From Terriglobia bacterium (lineage in GTDB: Bacteria > Acidobacteriota > Terriglobia > JAJPHL01), in contig JAJPHL010000023.1 of the NCBI GenBank assembly GCA_021325275.1, positions 1 to 64,000 on the forward strand: a stretch of DNA of 64,000 bases, written 5' to 3'. Made by a program: the position numbers and the translations under genes. Below the pieces are notes generated by a model, which was given only the letters and a program-made list of their open reading frames with translations, was not told where the DNA came from and ran no database searches. Below are positions 30,411 through 39,614 of this stretch, one piece after another. The stretch's first letter is position 1. Each line of letters starts with the position of its first letter.

Positions 30411-30941
30411 ATGGCTGCCGCCGCAAACGTCGAATTGAACCGCATTCTGGACGAAGCCGCCAAAAACGGCAAAGGTCTGGCCAACGAAGTTCTGGAGAAG
30501 GCCGCTGCGGAAATCTCCAAAGCCTTTTCCGTGAAATCGGATGAAGTGGCAATCTTCCAGTTGATCCAAAACGGCAACGTGCTCGCGTTTCTCTTTCCGA
30601 TCAAGCTGCAAAAGGTCGGCAGCATTCCGATGACGAACACGGTGTCGCTGGCGGTACGCACGGCGCGCGAAAAACGTCCCGAAGCGATCAACTCGTTTGC
30701 CACTCAGAAGCATCCCACCGTGTTTGAAGCCGTGGATCTCGGCGTGGAACACAACAAAGAAAAAAATCCCATCCAGAAAATCATGAGCGCGCCGCTGATC
30801 GCCGACGGCAAAGTGATGGGCGTGGTGCAGATTTCGCGCAAAGGAAAGAACGGCCCGGCCTCGGGTCCCGATTTCACCATCAAGGATCTCACGGCGTTGA
30901 TGGCCACGGCGGGGATTCTGGCGAAAGCGCTCAAGAAATAG
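30411..30941 (+). CDS. GAF-domain protein
   Basis: A 176-residue cytoplasmic protein that is a single GAF-like sensory fold: VLEKAAAEISKAF, then DEVAIFQLIQNGNVLAFLFPIKL, IMSAPLIADGKVMGVVQISRKG and LTALMATAGILAKAL. GAF domains bind cyclic nucleotides, haem, bilins or small molecules. No output domain is attached, so it may act in trans. The 5'-nucleotidase gene begins 6 bp after its stop, which suggests co-expression and possibly a nucleotide ligand; this is inference. Confidence 0.8.
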   Translation: MAAAANVELNRILDEAAKNGKGLANEVLEKAAAEISKAFSVKSDEVAIFQLIQNGNVLAFLFPIKLQKVGSIPMTNTVSLAVRTAREKRPEAINSFATQKHPTVFEAVDLGVEHNKEKNPIQKIMSAPLIADGKVMGVVQISRKGKNGPASGPDFTIKDLTALMATAGILAKALKK

Positions 30942-30947
30942 CTCCTC

Positions 30948-32777
30948 ATGCCGCGGCTTTCCACTATGCGGCGCAGATTCTTTCTCGCGGTTGCCGCCCT
31001 GGCGGCGGTGGTGTGCCTGGGCGCGGCAAGACATACAGCGACCGAGCGCGCGGCGGTCACCATCCTCGCGACCAGCGATCTGCACGGCTATCTCGCGCCC
31101 TTCGATTACTACGCGAATCGCCCCGCGAATCGCGGACTCGCCAAGGTCGCGACGATCGTGCGCGGCGTTCGCAAGGATCAACCCGATGCCATGCTGATCG
31201 ATTGCGGCGACACGATCCAAGGATCGCCGATGGAGGATCTGCATTCGCACGCCGTGCAGAAGTTCCTCGCGAAAAGGGCTGACGGACCGCAACCAGGACC
31301 GGAGCCGGCGCCCGATCCCATGATCGCGGCGATGAATGCGCTCGACTACGACGCGATGGTCGTGGGGAATCACGAATTCAACTTCGGTCTCGACACGATG
31401 CTGCGCGCCAAACGGGAATCGGAATTTCCGTGGCTCGGCGCGAACGTTACGGCCGCCGCGAACGCCGACGAAGCGCTGGCGATTCAGAAGCGCGACTTCA
31501 AGTCGGCGCACGACTCGCTTGAGGAACGCGTGATGATCCCGCTGATCGTGAATGAAGTGAACGGCGTGACGGTCGCGGTGATCGGATTGACGACGCCCGT
31601 AATTCCCAGCTTCGAGCTGCCCGAGAACGTTTCAGCATATCGCTTCGAAAACGCGTTGGCTTCCGCGAAAGAATGGGTGAAGTACGCGCGCGAACGCCGG
31701 CAAGCGGACATCGTGATCATCGCGGCGCATATGGGTCTGGAGCGCGGCCTCGACGATCCCACGCCGTTCCCGAGCCAGTTGCCGGGCGAGAATCAGATTT
31801 ACGAAATCGCGCAGAAAGTCCCGGGCATCGACGCGATCGTGTTCGGTCACACCCATCAGGAGCTCGCCGGGAAATCGGTGAACGGCGTCTTGCTCGCGCA
31901 GCCGAAATTCTGGGGACAATCGGTGGCGCGCCTAACCATCAACATGGAACGGCCCGAAGCCGCCGGTGCGGACGCACCCGGACCGTGGAAACTGGTCGAC
32001 AAGAAATCAGAAGTGATTCCGGTGACCGGCGTGACCGCGAGCGATAAGGAAATCGAGGAAATCGGCAAGCCGTATCACGACGCCGCGCAGAAATACTTGG
32101 ACACTCGGGCGGCCGAGACCCGCACGGCGCTCGATACGCGCTTAGGCCGCGTGATGGACACGGCGGCGCTTCACGCGATCCACGAAGTGCAGTTGGCTTC
32201 CGGACAAGGGTCGGGGCAAGCGGACGTTTCGATGTCGGCGGTTTTCGACACGCACGTGCAGATTGCCGCGGGTCCTGTGACGGTGCGCCAGTTGGCGGCG
32301 CTCTATCCGTACGAGAATTCCTTGGTCGTGGTGGACGGCGATGGACAAATGCTGAAGGACGCGCTCGAACACTCGGCGCGTTATTTCTTAACTTATAGCG
32401 GCCAAACGAGCAGTCTGACCGATCCGCAAGTTTTCGGGTACAACTACGACGGCGCAGCGGGCGCCGGTGGAAATTTGAGTTACAAAATTGATCTGAGCAA
32501 ACCTGCGGGCGAGCGGATCGTAGATTTGCAGTGGAAAGGCGCGCCGCTCGCGATGAAGCAAAAACTGAAGCTCGCGATCAACAGCTATCGCAAGGCGGGC
32601 GGCGGCGGTTATGCGATGTTCCGCGACGCGAAAGTCCTGTGGCGATCGCCGGCGGACGTGCGCCAACTGATGATCGATTACTACACGCAGCGCAAAACCA
32701 TCGATCCACCGCCGGGCGAGGTTTGGACAATCGTCCCCGACGCCGCGCGTAAGGCGCTGATCGCGCATCCGGAGTAA
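30948..32777 (+). CDS. 5'-nucleotidase / 2',3'-cyclic phosphodiesterase family protein
   Basis: A 609-residue exported phosphoesterase. A signal sequence (about 1-27) is followed by a calcineurin-like metallophosphatase domain: ILATSDLHGYL, LIDCGDTIQGSP, VVGNHEFNFGLD, IIAAHMG and VFGHTHQEL. The C-terminal 5'-nucleotidase domain follows (from about 400) with the typical substrate loop region near GQTSSLTDPQVFGYNYDGAAG and the NSYRKAGGGGYAMF stretch. Together they hydrolyse nucleotides in the periplasm to salvage nucleosides and phosphate. Confidence 0.93.
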   Translation: MPRLSTMRRRFFLAVAALAAVVCLGAARHTATERAAVTILATSDLHGYLAPFDYYANRPANRGLAKVATIVRGVRKDQPDAMLIDCGDTIQGSPMEDLHSHAVQKFLAKRADGPQPGPEPAPDPMIAAMNALDYDAMVVGNHEFNFGLDTMLRAKRESEFPWLGANVTAAANADEALAIQKRDFKSAHDSLEERVMIPLIVNEVNGVTVAVIGLTTPVIPSFELPENVSAYRFENALASAKEWVKYARERRQADIVIIAAHMGLERGLDDPTPFPSQLPGENQIYEIAQKVPGIDAIVFGHTHQELAGKSVNGVLLAQPKFWGQSVARLTINMERPEAAGADAPGPWKLVDKKSEVIPVTGVTASDKEIEEIGKPYHDAAQKYLDTRAAETRTALDTRLGRVMDTAALHAIHEVQLASGQGSGQADVSMSAVFDTHVQIAAGPVTVRQLAALYPYENSLVVVDGDGQMLKDALEHSARYFLTYSGQTSSLTDPQVFGYNYDGAAGAGGNLSYKIDLSKPAGERIVDLQWKGAPLAMKQKLKLAINSYRKAGGGGYAMFRDAKVLWRSPADVRQLMIDYYTQRKTIDPPPGEVWTIVPDAARKALIAHPE

Positions 32778-32793
32778 GTGGAGGGTAATAACA

Positions 32794-35382
32794 ATGCCTA
32801 AGATCGTCAAAATCGCGCTGCTCGCAGCGTTCGCGGTGGTGTCTGTTCGAGGCAATGCCGCCACAACAGGCAACTTGCTGACAAATCCCGGCGCGGAAAC
32901 CGGCACCATCGCCGGATGGACCCCGGGCGGACAGGCCACTCCCCAAGTCGACGATGGCTCGTTTGATCCGGGCATCAATCCGCACTCCGGTAAATACGAC
33001 TTTCTTGGGTACACGAGCGCGAGCGATTCGCTGTCGCAAACGCAGTCGATCATTGTGCAAGGCATCACCGCCGCGCAAGTCGATGCCGGAACGACGGTCG
33101 CCAATATCAGTTTCTGGGAGCAAGGACTCAATCAAGGTTCGCCCAGCGACGATGGCGCCGTTCGCCTGACGTTTCTCGACGCGAACGGCAACACGATCTC
33201 CACGGCGACGACGCCGACAATCGATTCGCACAATCTCACGTGGCAGAACTACTCCGGAACTTACGCGATCCCGGCGGGGACGCGGTCGATCACTTACACG
33301 ATGCTTTTCATGCGCAACGCCGGCAGCGATCTCGACGCGTTTTTCGACGACAACGTGCTCACGATCGGCCTTTCTTCGGGCGGCGCGCTCTCGGCGACAC
33401 CTGGAGCCTTGACGGCTCAAGTGCAAGCGGGCAGCGGGGCGTCGCAACAGAGCCTCAGTTTGAGCAACATCAGCACCGCTGCGCTGAGTTTTGCCGCGGC
33501 GGCGAGCACGTTCAATGGCGGCACTTGGCTGAGCGTTTCGCCCGCATCCGGCAGTGTGGCGGCGCTTTCGTCATCGCTGCTGGTGGTCACGTACAACGCA
33601 GCCGGACTGCAGGCCGGCGTGTACAGCGGTTCGATCAGCATCAACAATGGCGCGTTAACGATTCCGGTGCGTCTGTCGGTCACTCCTACCGGCGCCGCGA
33701 TGTTACTTGGTCAAAAGGGAGTCGTGTTTACCGCCATCGCGGGCGGCGCTTCACCCGCGCCGCAGAACGTAACCGTCGCCAACATCGGCAGCGGCACGAT
33801 GAACTGGACAGAGACGCTCGCGGGAGTGACCCAAAGCGGGTCGAGCGTGGCGCAATCGTCCGCGCCGCCCAGTTTCACCGTGACGGCCAACACAGCGGGA
33901 CTTGTTGCCGGCGCTTACTACAGCGTCGCGCAGGTGTCGGCTCCAGGCGCCGCGAACTCGCCGCAATCCTTGACGGTCGTGGTAAATCTGCTTCCCGCGG
34001 GATCGAACGCGCCCGTGCGGGTGTCACCGCAAGGCGTGATTCTGATTGCGGCGCAGGGTGGCTCTGCTTCGCAGCAAATAACTCTGCGGACGCCGTCGTC
34101 TCAGGCTGTCGTTTTGAATGCCGTGACAGGAACGCAGACCGGCGGCAGTTGGTTAGGAACGTCGGCGAGCTCGTTGTCGCTATCACCGAGCGCGACGCTC
34201 ACGATCACCGCCAGTTCTTCGGGACTCGCGGCCGGCGTATATCAAGGCTTCGTGACCATCACGTCGAGCGACGGTTCCGTTCAAGCAGTGATCTCCGTGT
34301 CGCTCGTGGTCACGCCGGGTTCCGCGATCACGGCCAACTCCGTTCGCGGATTTACCGCAACCGCGTGTACGCCCAGCAAACTCGTATTGGCAATGCGCCA
34401 ACTCGCGACCAATTTCCAATCCCCGGTGGGATGGCCGGTAAATCTCGAAGCGCAAGTAGTCGACGATTGCGGCAATCCCGCGCAGTCCGCGACGGTAACC
34501 GCGGCGTTCTCGAATGGCGATGCGCCCTTGACGCTCGCGTATGTCGGCGGCGGCGTCTATTCCGCGACGTGGAATCCGGCAACATCAAGCGCGACGAACG
34601 TCACGATTCAAGCGATTCAAGCGCCGCTCGCGGCTGCGTCGGCCACATTCAACGGACAGGTCGCGACGAATAGCGCGGCGCCGCCGGCGATCGGATCGGG
34701 TGGCGTGGTGAATGCCGCGAGTTTCGCACCAGGGACGGAACTCGCGCCGGGCAGCATTGTTTCGGTGTTTGGAACGAACCTCGCCGCATCGAATGGCAAT
34801 CAAGCGGGCTTCCCGTTGCCCACGACGCTCGGTGGAATCAAGTTGACGATCGGCGGGATCGACGCGCCGTTGTTCTACGCCGGCACGGGACAAGTGAACG
34901 CGCAGATCCCGATTGAGTTGACCCCCGGAACGCAGAGTTCGATCGTGGCTCAAGCGGGCAGCGTCACTGCGCCGATCGTATCGGTGCCGGAATCGGTGAC
35001 GATCGGCGCGGTGCGGCCTGGCATCTTCATCGCCAGCGGAACGCAAGGCGCGATCCTCAACGCGTCAAATCAACTGGTGGATGCGACGCACCCGGCGACG
35101 GCGGGCGATGTCATCGTGATTTTCTGCACCGGCCTCGGCGCGACGAGTCCGCCAACGCAAACGGGACAGGCGGCGAGCTCCGGCATCGCCGTCGTGACCC
35201 CGGCGGTCACAGTCGGCGGCATCGCGGCAGGTCTGCAATACGCCGGCGTCGCGCCGGGCTTTGTAGGACTGTATCAAGTGAACGCGGTGATCCCCAAGGG
35301 AGTGACGACGGGGCCGGCAGTTCCCGTGGTGATCACCCAGAGTGGCCTAGCGAGCAACGCGGGAACGATCGTGGTTAAGTAA
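32794..35382 (+). CDS. secreted TIGR03437-type repeat protein
   Basis: An 862-residue secreted protein. After a signal peptide (about 1-22) it has a carbohydrate-binding-like opening (NLLTNPGAETGTIAGWTPG, with LSLSNISTAALSFAAA). Repeated beta-sandwich units of 80-90 residues follow, low in charged residues, with LSVTPTGA- and TVVVNLLPAG-type joints. The C-terminal ~220 residues match the TIGR03437 family seen only in Acidobacteria and Solibacter-like bacteria: GVVNAASFAPGTELAPGSIVSV, VNAQIPIELT, VIVIFCTGLGATSPP and GLYQVNAVIPKGVT. Function is unknown; adhesion or glycan binding is likely. Confidence 0.92.
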   Translation: MPKIVKIALLAAFAVVSVRGNAATTGNLLTNPGAETGTIAGWTPGGQATPQVDDGSFDPGINPHSGKYDFLGYTSASDSLSQTQSIIVQGITAAQVDAGTTVANISFWEQGLNQGSPSDDGAVRLTFLDANGNTISTATTPTIDSHNLTWQNYSGTYAIPAGTRSITYTMLFMRNAGSDLDAFFDDNVLTIGLSSGGALSATPGALTAQVQAGSGASQQSLSLSNISTAALSFAAAASTFNGGTWLSVSPASGSVAALSSSLLVVTYNAAGLQAGVYSGSISINNGALTIPVRLSVTPTGAAMLLGQKGVVFTAIAGGASPAPQNVTVANIGSGTMNWTETLAGVTQSGSSVAQSSAPPSFTVTANTAGLVAGAYYSVAQVSAPGAANSPQSLTVVVNLLPAGSNAPVRVSPQGVILIAAQGGSASQQITLRTPSSQAVVLNAVTGTQTGGSWLGTSASSLSLSPSATLTITASSSGLAAGVYQGFVTITSSDGSVQAVISVSLVVTPGSAITANSVRGFTATACTPSKLVLAMRQLATNFQSPVGWPVNLEAQVVDDCGNPAQSATVTAAFSNGDAPLTLAYVGGGVYSATWNPATSSATNVTIQAIQAPLAAASATFNGQVATNSAAPPAIGSGGVVNAASFAPGTELAPGSIVSVFGTNLAASNGNQAGFPLPTTLGGIKLTIGGIDAPLFYAGTGQVNAQIPIELTPGTQSSIVAQAGSVTAPIVSVPESVTIGAVRPGIFIASGTQGAILNASNQLVDATHPATAGDVIVIFCTGLGATSPPTQTGQAASSGIAVVTPAVTVGGIAAGLQYAGVAPGFVGLYQVNAVIPKGVTTGPAVPVVITQSGLASNAGTIVVK

Positions 35383-35413
35383 AAAGCTGAGGCGCGTCTG
35401 CTAAGGTAAGTCC

Positions 35414-35548
35414 ATGGGAGCGATCAATCGAATCCGTGAGGCGGATCTCGCGAAAGATCTAGGCGCCATCCTGCACCGCGTGGAAGACGGCGCCGAGTTC
35501 GTCGTGGAGCGCGATAACCATGACGTCGCGGCTAATGAATTCGGTTAG
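35414..35548 (+). CDS. truncated Phd-like antitoxin remnant
   Basis: A 44-codon frame beginning ATGGGAGCG. Its product reads MGAINRIREADLAKDLGAIL, then HRVEDGAEFVVERDN, which resembles the N-terminal half of Phd/YefM antitoxins (LREVLERVEAGEEFVVTRDG type). It then ends at TAG without the C-terminal toxin-binding part, and no toxin gene follows. It lies at the left edge of the restriction island and is probably the remainder of a lost toxin-antitoxin pair. It could also be a short fully functional DNA-binding domain. Confidence 0.55.
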   Translation: MGAINRIREADLAKDLGAILHRVEDGAEFVVERDNHDVAANEFG

Positions 35549-35560
35549 TTCAGGCGCCGG

Positions 35561-35974
35561 CTAACGCGCGCGTAGGGCGGAACGGAGAGTTCGAAGAATT
35601 CGAGCGAGCGTGACGAGCCTTCGCACCTTGCATTCCCTTACACGCAGAACCGTCCAACCGCCTCGCCTGAGGGATCGCGTGACTCGCTTGTCCCGTCGCT
35701 TGTTATTCTCGATCTTTCGGCGCCAGAATTCTTTGTTGGTTCGTGGAAGGTACTTGCAGCTACATCCGTGCCAGAAACAACCGTCTACGAAAACGGCGAT
35801 TTTCTTGCCCGGCCAAGCGAAATCCGGTCTGCCCGCGACAGGCCAATGCTTGCGGTATCCCCTTAGTCCCGCCGACCAAAGGAGTTTACCTAACGGAACC
35901 TCGGTCGTCGTGTTACCACGTGAACGCACTGCGGCCATTATTCTCGACCGCACTTTTTTCGTTACGTGGTCCAC
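35561..35974 (-). CDS. vsr: Vsr DNA mismatch endonuclease
   Basis: A 137-residue very short patch repair nicking endonuclease, which cuts next to T-G mismatches created by deamination of 5-methylcytosine. Family positions are intact: Glu25, catalytic Asp51 in RPDFAWP, and the FVDGCFWHGCSCK segment with His69 and zinc-binding Cys66, Cys71 and Cys73; Cys117 also fits a zinc ligand. It lies 5 bp after the putative restriction enzyme and 3' to the C5 methylase, as Vsr usually pairs with a Dcm-type enzyme. The reading frame continues to a basic end. Codon and base use differ from neighbours. Confidence 0.92.
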   Translation of the reverse strand: MDHVTKKVRSRIMAAVRSRGNTTTEVPLGKLLWSAGLRGYRKHWPVAGRPDFAWPGKKIAVFVDGCFWHGCSCKYLPRTNKEFWRRKIENNKRRDKRVTRSLRRGGWTVLRVRECKVRRLVTLARILRTLRSALRAR

Positions 35975-35979
35975 TTGAT

Positions 35980-36765
35980 CTACCGTGAGTAGAGTTTCAG
36001 GTCTTCTTCGGTAATCTCGTCTCCGGGCACGAGGCGGTAATGCTTCTCCTCGAGTATCTTGACGTGGTCCCCGTGAAGCGCGAGTTCAAACATGGCGATT
36101 ACTTCATCGTCCATGAACTGAGCGGAAACAGGCCGACACCCAAGACTCGGAAATTTTTCTTTACAGCATGCAAGGTCCTGCCTTGTCTGAATGACTGCAA
36201 GTTGGTCCGCGCCGCCTTTCGCCTGAATTGGGATGACGAACTGCTGACCCTTCCTGTTGATGCCGACGTAGAGTTCGTCGATTTCAATTTGGCCCATTCC
36301 TTGGACCGTCGTCCTAAGGTGGTTCTGAAGCGAGTACGTGGTGATGCCCAAGAAAATGTCCACGAGTCTGTTGTACCTAACTTTAGCAAGTAGAGCCTGC
36401 TCGTCCGTGAATGCATTTCTTGTGATGATCTCTGGCGTAGCATCCGGCACCTTGATGGCCATCAGGTCCGCCCGCGGAAGGATGCGACTGATCCTCGAAA
36501 GGGCGAAGCGGTATCGTGCTCTCCCTGCTGGTTCGATAATCCATTCGTGTCCTTTTGTCTCGGTCTTCTTGATCTCGGCGGGGAGTGTAGTTCGGTATCG
36601 GAAGGAATAGATTAGGTCTCCAAGGTTCTTCGGCAGCTCAATGCGTAACTCTCGTGCTACGTCTTCCATTTCCGACCTTTCAAACTCGAAGGTCGTCGTT
36701 CTCCGCCTATAGTGCCTCTTGAAAATTTTGAGGATCACAGCCTGGTAACGATTCGGTTCATGCAT
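35980..36765 (-). CDS. putative type II restriction endonuclease
   Basis: A 261-residue protein in the position normally taken by the endonuclease of a type II restriction-modification system. It is not similar to any enzyme I can name. A central pattern GQIEIDELYVGINRKGQQFVIPIQAKGGADQL gives Asp163 and Gln181-Ala-Lys183 (counted from the chosen start), which fits a PD-(D/E)XK core in the QxK variant. The start at 36765 overlaps the methylase stop by 8 bp (ATGCATGA), with GGAA upstream; a start five codons earlier also exists. Recognition site unknown. The region's visibly lower GC suggests transfer. Alternative: a non-restriction nuclease of the same fold. Confidence 0.68.
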   Translation of the reverse strand: MHEPNRYQAVILKIFKRHYRRRTTTFEFERSEMEDVARELRIELPKNLGDLIYSFRYRTTLPAEIKKTETKGHEWIIEPAGRARYRFALSRISRILPRADLMAIKVPDATPEIITRNAFTDEQALLAKVRYNRLVDIFLGITTYSLQNHLRTTVQGMGQIEIDELYVGINRKGQQFVIPIQAKGGADQLAVIQTRQDLACCKEKFPSLGCRPVSAQFMDDEVIAMFELALHGDHVKILEEKHYRLVPGDEITEEDLKLYSR

Positions 36766-38068
36766 CGGCGTGATTTCCATTGAGACGGGTGCGCTTGGGG
36801 ATGACGTCAGCCCGTACGCCATACCTTCGCGCAGCCTGTGACATATCCATTTCGAGAAGCGAAGTGTCACCGAGATTGAGAGGTTCGGTCACGCGTCTCG
36901 GCTTCACGCCAAGGGCATCGATGACGCTTCCCGCGACGGCGCGCGCCAACAACGGCGGCACCGAGTTTCCAACCTGCCTAAAGCCGTGCCACTTCGTGAC
37001 GTGCATTCGAAACCAGTCTGGGTAGGAATGTAGTCGTGCCGCCTCGCGCACTGTGATGCAGCGTGGCGAGAAAGGGTGAATTGGCCGCGGAGATGTGAAT
37101 GCACCGTGATCGCTGGCGGTCCCGGCGCGTATTGTATTACAGACGCCATTGGGGTCTAGCTTATGGAAGCGGCTTACCGGCTCGATCTCGCCATGCTTTG
37201 TCTGCGCGAATCGTTTCATTGACAGCGGCGTGTGAACAGTCCGGAGACTGGAGGTCAACAGCTTGTTATCGAAAGCGCGTGGCACAGATAGGTCGCTGGC
37301 GTCTTCCGAGCCGTCTCGTAACGGCCTTGCATAGTCGGAGGGCTTTCGAAATGGCGCTTTGACCCAATCTCGCTCAAGCAGTTCGTCGTAATGGTCAGCC
37401 TCGGGCAGATCCGAAAGGGCGTCCATCACGGTTGGTGTTTTTTCATAGATCATCAACGTCGGTTGCTCTTTCTTGCGATTGGGAGCCAAGTGCGTTTGTG
37501 TTGGGTATTTCGGCAGCGCTAACCCACGCCGAGATCCAATCAGAAAGAGCCGCTGGCGGTCCTGAGGGACACCGAAACTGGTCGCGTTTAGAACCCTGTA
37601 GCTCTCGATGACGCTATAGCTGTTCTTGCGGAATTCTTCGATGATCTCCTCGAGAAAGCGACGGTGCCTGCCGACCGTAAGTCCACGGACGTTCTCGAAC
37701 ACAAAATACTTCGCCTTCAAGTCCACAACGAGTCTAACGAAGTGATGGACGAGGGAGTTGCGTGGATCGTCGAGGGCACGCTTCCCGATCATGCTGAAGC
37801 CTTGGCATGGGGCACCGCCAAAGACCACGTCAACGCTCGCGGCACCGATGCGGGACTCGCGACGGACGTACGCTGCGTCTATGTTCGCGACGCTTCGACA
37901 TATCGTGGCGCAGTTTGGGAAGTTAAACTCGTGTACCGCGGCATGAACCGGGTCGTATTCGACGGCGGCGGCAACGTCGAAGCCCGCTTGTTCAAAGCCG
38001 AGGCTCATTCCGCCTGCACCGGCGAATAAATCGACGCCGATAGGTCTCGATGTATGGTTCTTTTGCAC
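36758..38068 (-). CDS. DNA (cytosine-5-)-methyltransferase
   Basis: A 436-residue C5 methylase that transfers a methyl group from S-adenosylmethionine to cytosine. Motif I is VDLFAGAGGMSLGF, motif IV GGAPCQGFS with catalytic Cys88, motif VI FENVRG (Glu125), motif VIII PQDRQRLFLIG, then a target-recognition region, and motifs IX/X near ITVREAARLHSYPDWF and QVGNSVPPLLARAV. The C-terminal ~50 residues after the methylase fold are extra. Start is GTG at 38068. Downstream genes on the same strand overlap (endonuclease) or follow closely (Vsr), so this is one operon. Base composition is lower in GC than flanking genes. Confidence 0.95.
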   Translation of the reverse strand: MQKNHTSRPIGVDLFAGAGGMSLGFEQAGFDVAAAVEYDPVHAAVHEFNFPNCATICRSVANIDAAYVRRESRIGAASVDVVFGGAPCQGFSMIGKRALDDPRNSLVHHFVRLVVDLKAKYFVFENVRGLTVGRHRRFLEEIIEEFRKNSYSVIESYRVLNATSFGVPQDRQRLFLIGSRRGLALPKYPTQTHLAPNRKKEQPTLMIYEKTPTVMDALSDLPEADHYDELLERDWVKAPFRKPSDYARPLRDGSEDASDLSVPRAFDNKLLTSSLRTVHTPLSMKRFAQTKHGEIEPVSRFHKLDPNGVCNTIRAGTASDHGAFTSPRPIHPFSPRCITVREAARLHSYPDWFRMHVTKWHGFRQVGNSVPPLLARAVAGSVIDALGVKPRRVTEPLNLGDTSLLEMDMSQAARRYGVRADVIPKRTRLNGNHADA

Positions 38069-38076
38069 TCGATTCT

Positions 38077-38295
38077 CTAGCTTGGACGCATAGCTCGATT
38101 CGCTGAATAGTATACGCGGATTATTTCCTGTATCGTAGTCCCAAGAAAGTAACTGTCATTGTCAGCACCGTTAACCAGTCTTTGGTCGACAGATCCGACC
38201 GTCATGTCGTTCGCGGACAATGCGATTTGTACTGTGATGTAAAGCTTTCCATCCTCGCCATACTCGTGCCGCTCGTTGAAAGCAAGCCGATACAT
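38077..38295 (-). CDS. hypothetical protein coupled to DUF5678 gene
   Basis: A 72-residue protein of unknown function whose start overlaps the DUF5678 stop by one base (TAATG). The composition is balanced and hydrophilic, with an IALSANDMTVGSVD-like core and no membrane segment. In other genomes DUF5678 genes are often followed by a retropepsin-like protease; I do not see the DTGA motif here, so I do not assign that. It could be the degenerate or truncated partner. It is the last gene before the restriction methylase. Confidence 0.5.
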   Translation of the reverse strand: MYRLAFNERHEYGEDGKLYITVQIALSANDMTVGSVDQRLVNGADNDSYFLGTTIQEIIRVYYSANRAMRPS

Positions 38296-38576
38296 TAATC
38301 GAGAATCGCGAAGCCGCCCACGCTGGGACCGTGATCGTCCGGAAAATCAAGGAAGTGATGCAAGAACGGCGTTTTAACCTGCGCTCGGGCAGCGGCGAAC
38401 ACATTGTCTCCATCCGTCCCGTGGGCCAGGAGACGATCGCCATCTAACGCGACCCACTCGCCCTTATATTCGTCGCGGTGTTGGCCAATCCAGCGCAACT
38501 CAGCCTCGCAGTGGACCGCCTCTTCAGGCGGGAGACGCCTGATGGGAGGCAACGGTGGTCGCGTGGTTACCGGCAT
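38295..38576 (-). CDS. DUF5678 domain protein
   Basis: A 93-residue protein matching the small DUF5678 family: AELRWIGQHRDEYKGEWVALDGDRLLAHGTDGDNVFAAARA. The function is unknown. It is coupled by one overlapping base to the downstream 72-residue gene, which suggests a two-component module. Similar genes are frequent and multicopy in acidobacteria and cyanobacteria. Confidence 0.85.
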   Translation of the reverse strand: MPVTTRPPLPPIRRLPPEEAVHCEAELRWIGQHRDEYKGEWVALDGDRLLAHGTDGDNVFAAARAQVKTPFLHHFLDFPDDHGPSVGGFAILD

Positions 38577-38606
38577 GTTTCTCTGATTCAGAGTCTAACA
38601 CAAGCA

Positions 38607-39614
38607 CTACACACTCAACTCCCCCCGAAGATCACGGCCGATTTCGGCCTTCACGGCGGTAGGCGCGAGACCCAGTCCCAATAGGTAGTGCAGTTTCGCG
38701 AGCGCGGCTTCCGCCGTCATGTCGCCGCCGCCGACCACGCCGGCGCGCTCCAAGGCCGATCCTGTCGCGTAGCCGTGCATGTCCACCGATCCGGTGAGGC
38801 ATTGGGTGCAATTCACGATCACCACGCCGCGGCGCGCGGCTTGTTCGAGCGCGGTGAGCAATTCGGGGTCGCGGTCGGGAATGTTTCCCACTCCGTAGGT
38901 TTCCAGCACCAGTCCTTGCAACGGCGGTTGCAGAATGTTCGCCAAAACGCCGGCGCGAATGCCGGGAAAAACGCGCAAAGCGGCGACGAACGGTGCGGCG
39001 AGATCTTTCACCACCAGCGGACTTCCCAACGAAGCGCGTACGAACTTCCAGTCCACCTGAATGTCCACACCGCAGCGGCCGAGCGCCGGAAAATTCGGAG
39101 AATCGAAGGCGTCGAGACCGCCGGCGCTCACTTTTACCACGCGACATCCGCGAAGCAAGCGGCTACCGAAGCAGACGCAGACCTCCGGGATCGGCGCGAC
39201 AGCCACTTGCAACGCGGTAATTAGGTTCAATCGCGCGTCGTTGCGCACTTCGCCCAGTGGAATTTGCGATCCGGTGACGATCACCGGTTTCGCCAGACCG
39301 TCGAGCAGGAACGCCAGCGCGGATGCCGTGTAGGCCATCGTGTCGGTGCCGTGTAGCACGACGAATCCATCGAAGCCGGCGTAATGCGCCGCGATGTCGC
39401 GCGCGATGCGCAGCCATCCCGCGGGCGTCATGTTGGCGGAATCGAGCAGCGGGTCGTATTCCTCAAGCACATAGTCAGGCATTTCCGCCGTTTGCAATTC
39501 GGGCATCGCTTGCATTTGCGCGCGCAAGAATCCGGGACGCGGCACGTAACCGTCCGGGCCATTGCCCATGGCGATCGTGCCGCCGGTGGCGGCAATGTAC
39601 ACGCGCTTTTTCAT
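38607..39614 (-). CDS. L-asparaginase (type I-like)
   Basis: A 335-residue asparaginase/glutaminase-family enzyme that hydrolyses asparagine to aspartate and ammonia. The two catalytic Thr regions are present: ATGGTIAMG near residues 9-17 and LHGTDTMAYTASAL with Thr90 and Asp91. The absence of a signal peptide suggests the cytoplasmic type. The ATG at 39614 overlaps the MEMO gene stop by four bases, so both are probably translated together. Upstream frame extension has no coding character. Confidence 0.93.
   Translation of the reverse strand: MKKRVYIAATGGTIAMGNGPDGYVPRPGFLRAQMQAMPELQTAEMPDYVLEEYDPLLDSANMTPAGWLRIARDIAAHYAGFDGFVVLHGTDTMAYTASALAFLLDGLAKPVIVTGSQIPLGEVRNDARLNLITALQVAVAPIPEVCVCFGSRLLRGCRVVKVSAGGLDAFDSPNFPALGRCGVDIQVDWKFVRASLGSPLVVKDLAAPFVAALRVFPGIRAGVLANILQPPLQGLVLETYGVGNIPDRDPELLTALEQAARRGVVIVNCTQCLTGSVDMHGYATGSALERAGVVGGGDMTAEAALAKLHYLLGLGLAPTAVKAEIGRDLRGELSV

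Noticed and set aside
38077-38295. retropepsin-like protease next to DUF5678
   Set aside because: The aspartyl DTGA motif is absent, so only the genomic position supports it.
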